A stretch of 5,534 bases of DNA, taken from NCBI GenBank assembly GCA_023431245.1, contig JAEYXO010000202.1, forward strand, positions 1 to 5,534. Direction: 5' to 3'. Position 1 is the first letter of the stretch, and every line of letters starts with the position of its first letter. Both the position numbers and the translations under genes were made by a program. The stretch is from Pseudomonadota bacterium. GTDB lineage: Bacteria > Pseudomonadota > Gammaproteobacteria > Burkholderiales > SG8-41. Of this stretch, positions 5,308-5,534 are shown piece after piece. A model generated the notes under the pieces. The model was not told where the DNA came from. It saw only the letters and a list, made by a program, of their open reading frames with translations, and made no database searches.

Positions 5308-5534
5308 CATTTGATGCCGGCCGCGCGCCGCGCGTTGTTCACTGCGGCTTTTGTCCGGGCGCTGTGCGCGGTCTGCCTGCTGCCGGGAGCACAGATGGCT
5401 GCTGAAGCCGCCGACAATCCGGATGCGCGCCGCGCGCGCATGATCGCCGACGTCGAGCAGATGGCGCGCGACACGGCGCAGGCCACCGGCCGGCCGGTGC
5501 TCGATGCGCGGGTGCTCGCGGCGCTGCGCAAGGT
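5296..5534 (+). CDS. Probable protein-L-isoaspartate O-methyltransferase-like protein (3' end missing)
   Basis: The frame stays open to the window end: 79 codons plus two bases. ARRALFTAAFVRALCAVCLL resembles a Sec signal peptide (though R21 interrupts the hydrophobic core), with possible cleavage near AQMAA (residues 32-36). Then RARMIADVEQMARDT, GRPVLDARVLAALRK fits the N-terminal helical region of isoaspartyl methyltransferases, where LDxRVLAALRKV normally leads into PRHxFVP; that segment and the AdoMet-binding motif lie outside the window. These enzymes repair damaged aspartyl residues in proteins. The start is uncertain: ATG 5296 has a weak GGAA five bases upstream but lies inside the terminator stem; ATG 5314 gives the cleanest signal peptide (MPAARR) but no SD; ATG 5395 has GGGAG five bases upstream and would make a cytosolic protein. 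The family call rests on a short segment. Confidence 0.65.
   Translation, partial: MPLFHLMPAARRALFTAAFVRALCAVCLLPGAQMAAEAADNPDARRARMIADVEQMARDTAQATGRPVLDARVLAALRK

Overview
The window looks like ordinary chromosomal DNA from a GC-rich proteobacterium, most likely a beta- or gammaproteobacterium. This rests on strong GC bias at third codon positions, AGGAGG-type Shine-Dalgarno (SD) sites, and proteins resembling families common there: a PA0069-type radical SAM protein, a YbdG-type mechanosensitive channel, a YhbW-type flavin oxidoreductase and a PsiF-repeat protein. No marker fixes the genus. There are no transposases, tRNAs, rRNAs, CRISPR arrays or phage genes.

Layout: all six genes are on the + strand. 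(1) 1-1095 is the 3' part of a radical SAM gene; its start lies before the window. (2) 1096-1259 is a non-coding spacer holding a long, nearly perfect hairpin (1103-1235) whose main arms are each three copies of a 9-bp unit. (3) 1260-2216 is a zinc-dependent histone-deacetylase-fold amidohydrolase with all catalytic residues present. (4) 2217-2382 holds two GC-rich hairpins, the second a probable terminator, then the leader of the next gene with a Z-DNA-prone palindrome and a 21-codon upstream frame. (5) 2383-3669 is a YbdG-family channel with a GTG start. (6) 3713-4726 is a luciferase-like flavin oxidoreductase 43 bp downstream, possibly co-transcribed with the channel gene. (7) 4727-4832 is a spacer that switches abruptly to an AT-rich tract just before a strong SD. 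(8) 4833-5222 is an exported PsiF protein with two near-identical repeats. (9) 5277-5307 is a clear intrinsic terminator. (10) 5296-5534 is the 5' end of a probable protein-L-isoaspartate methyltransferase-like gene, whose first possible start codon lies inside the terminator stem.

The genes do not form an obvious pathway. The terminators and spacers suggest separate units: radical SAM; deacetylase; channel plus oxidoreductase; psiF; methyltransferase. Loose common themes are stress and repair (osmotic channel, phosphate-starvation family, protein repair, radical SAM of unknown role), but that is inference. I see no convincing new multi-gene system. The items most worth a second look are the spacer hairpin at 1103-1235, the terminator/start overlap at 5277-5316, and the recent internal duplication in psiF.
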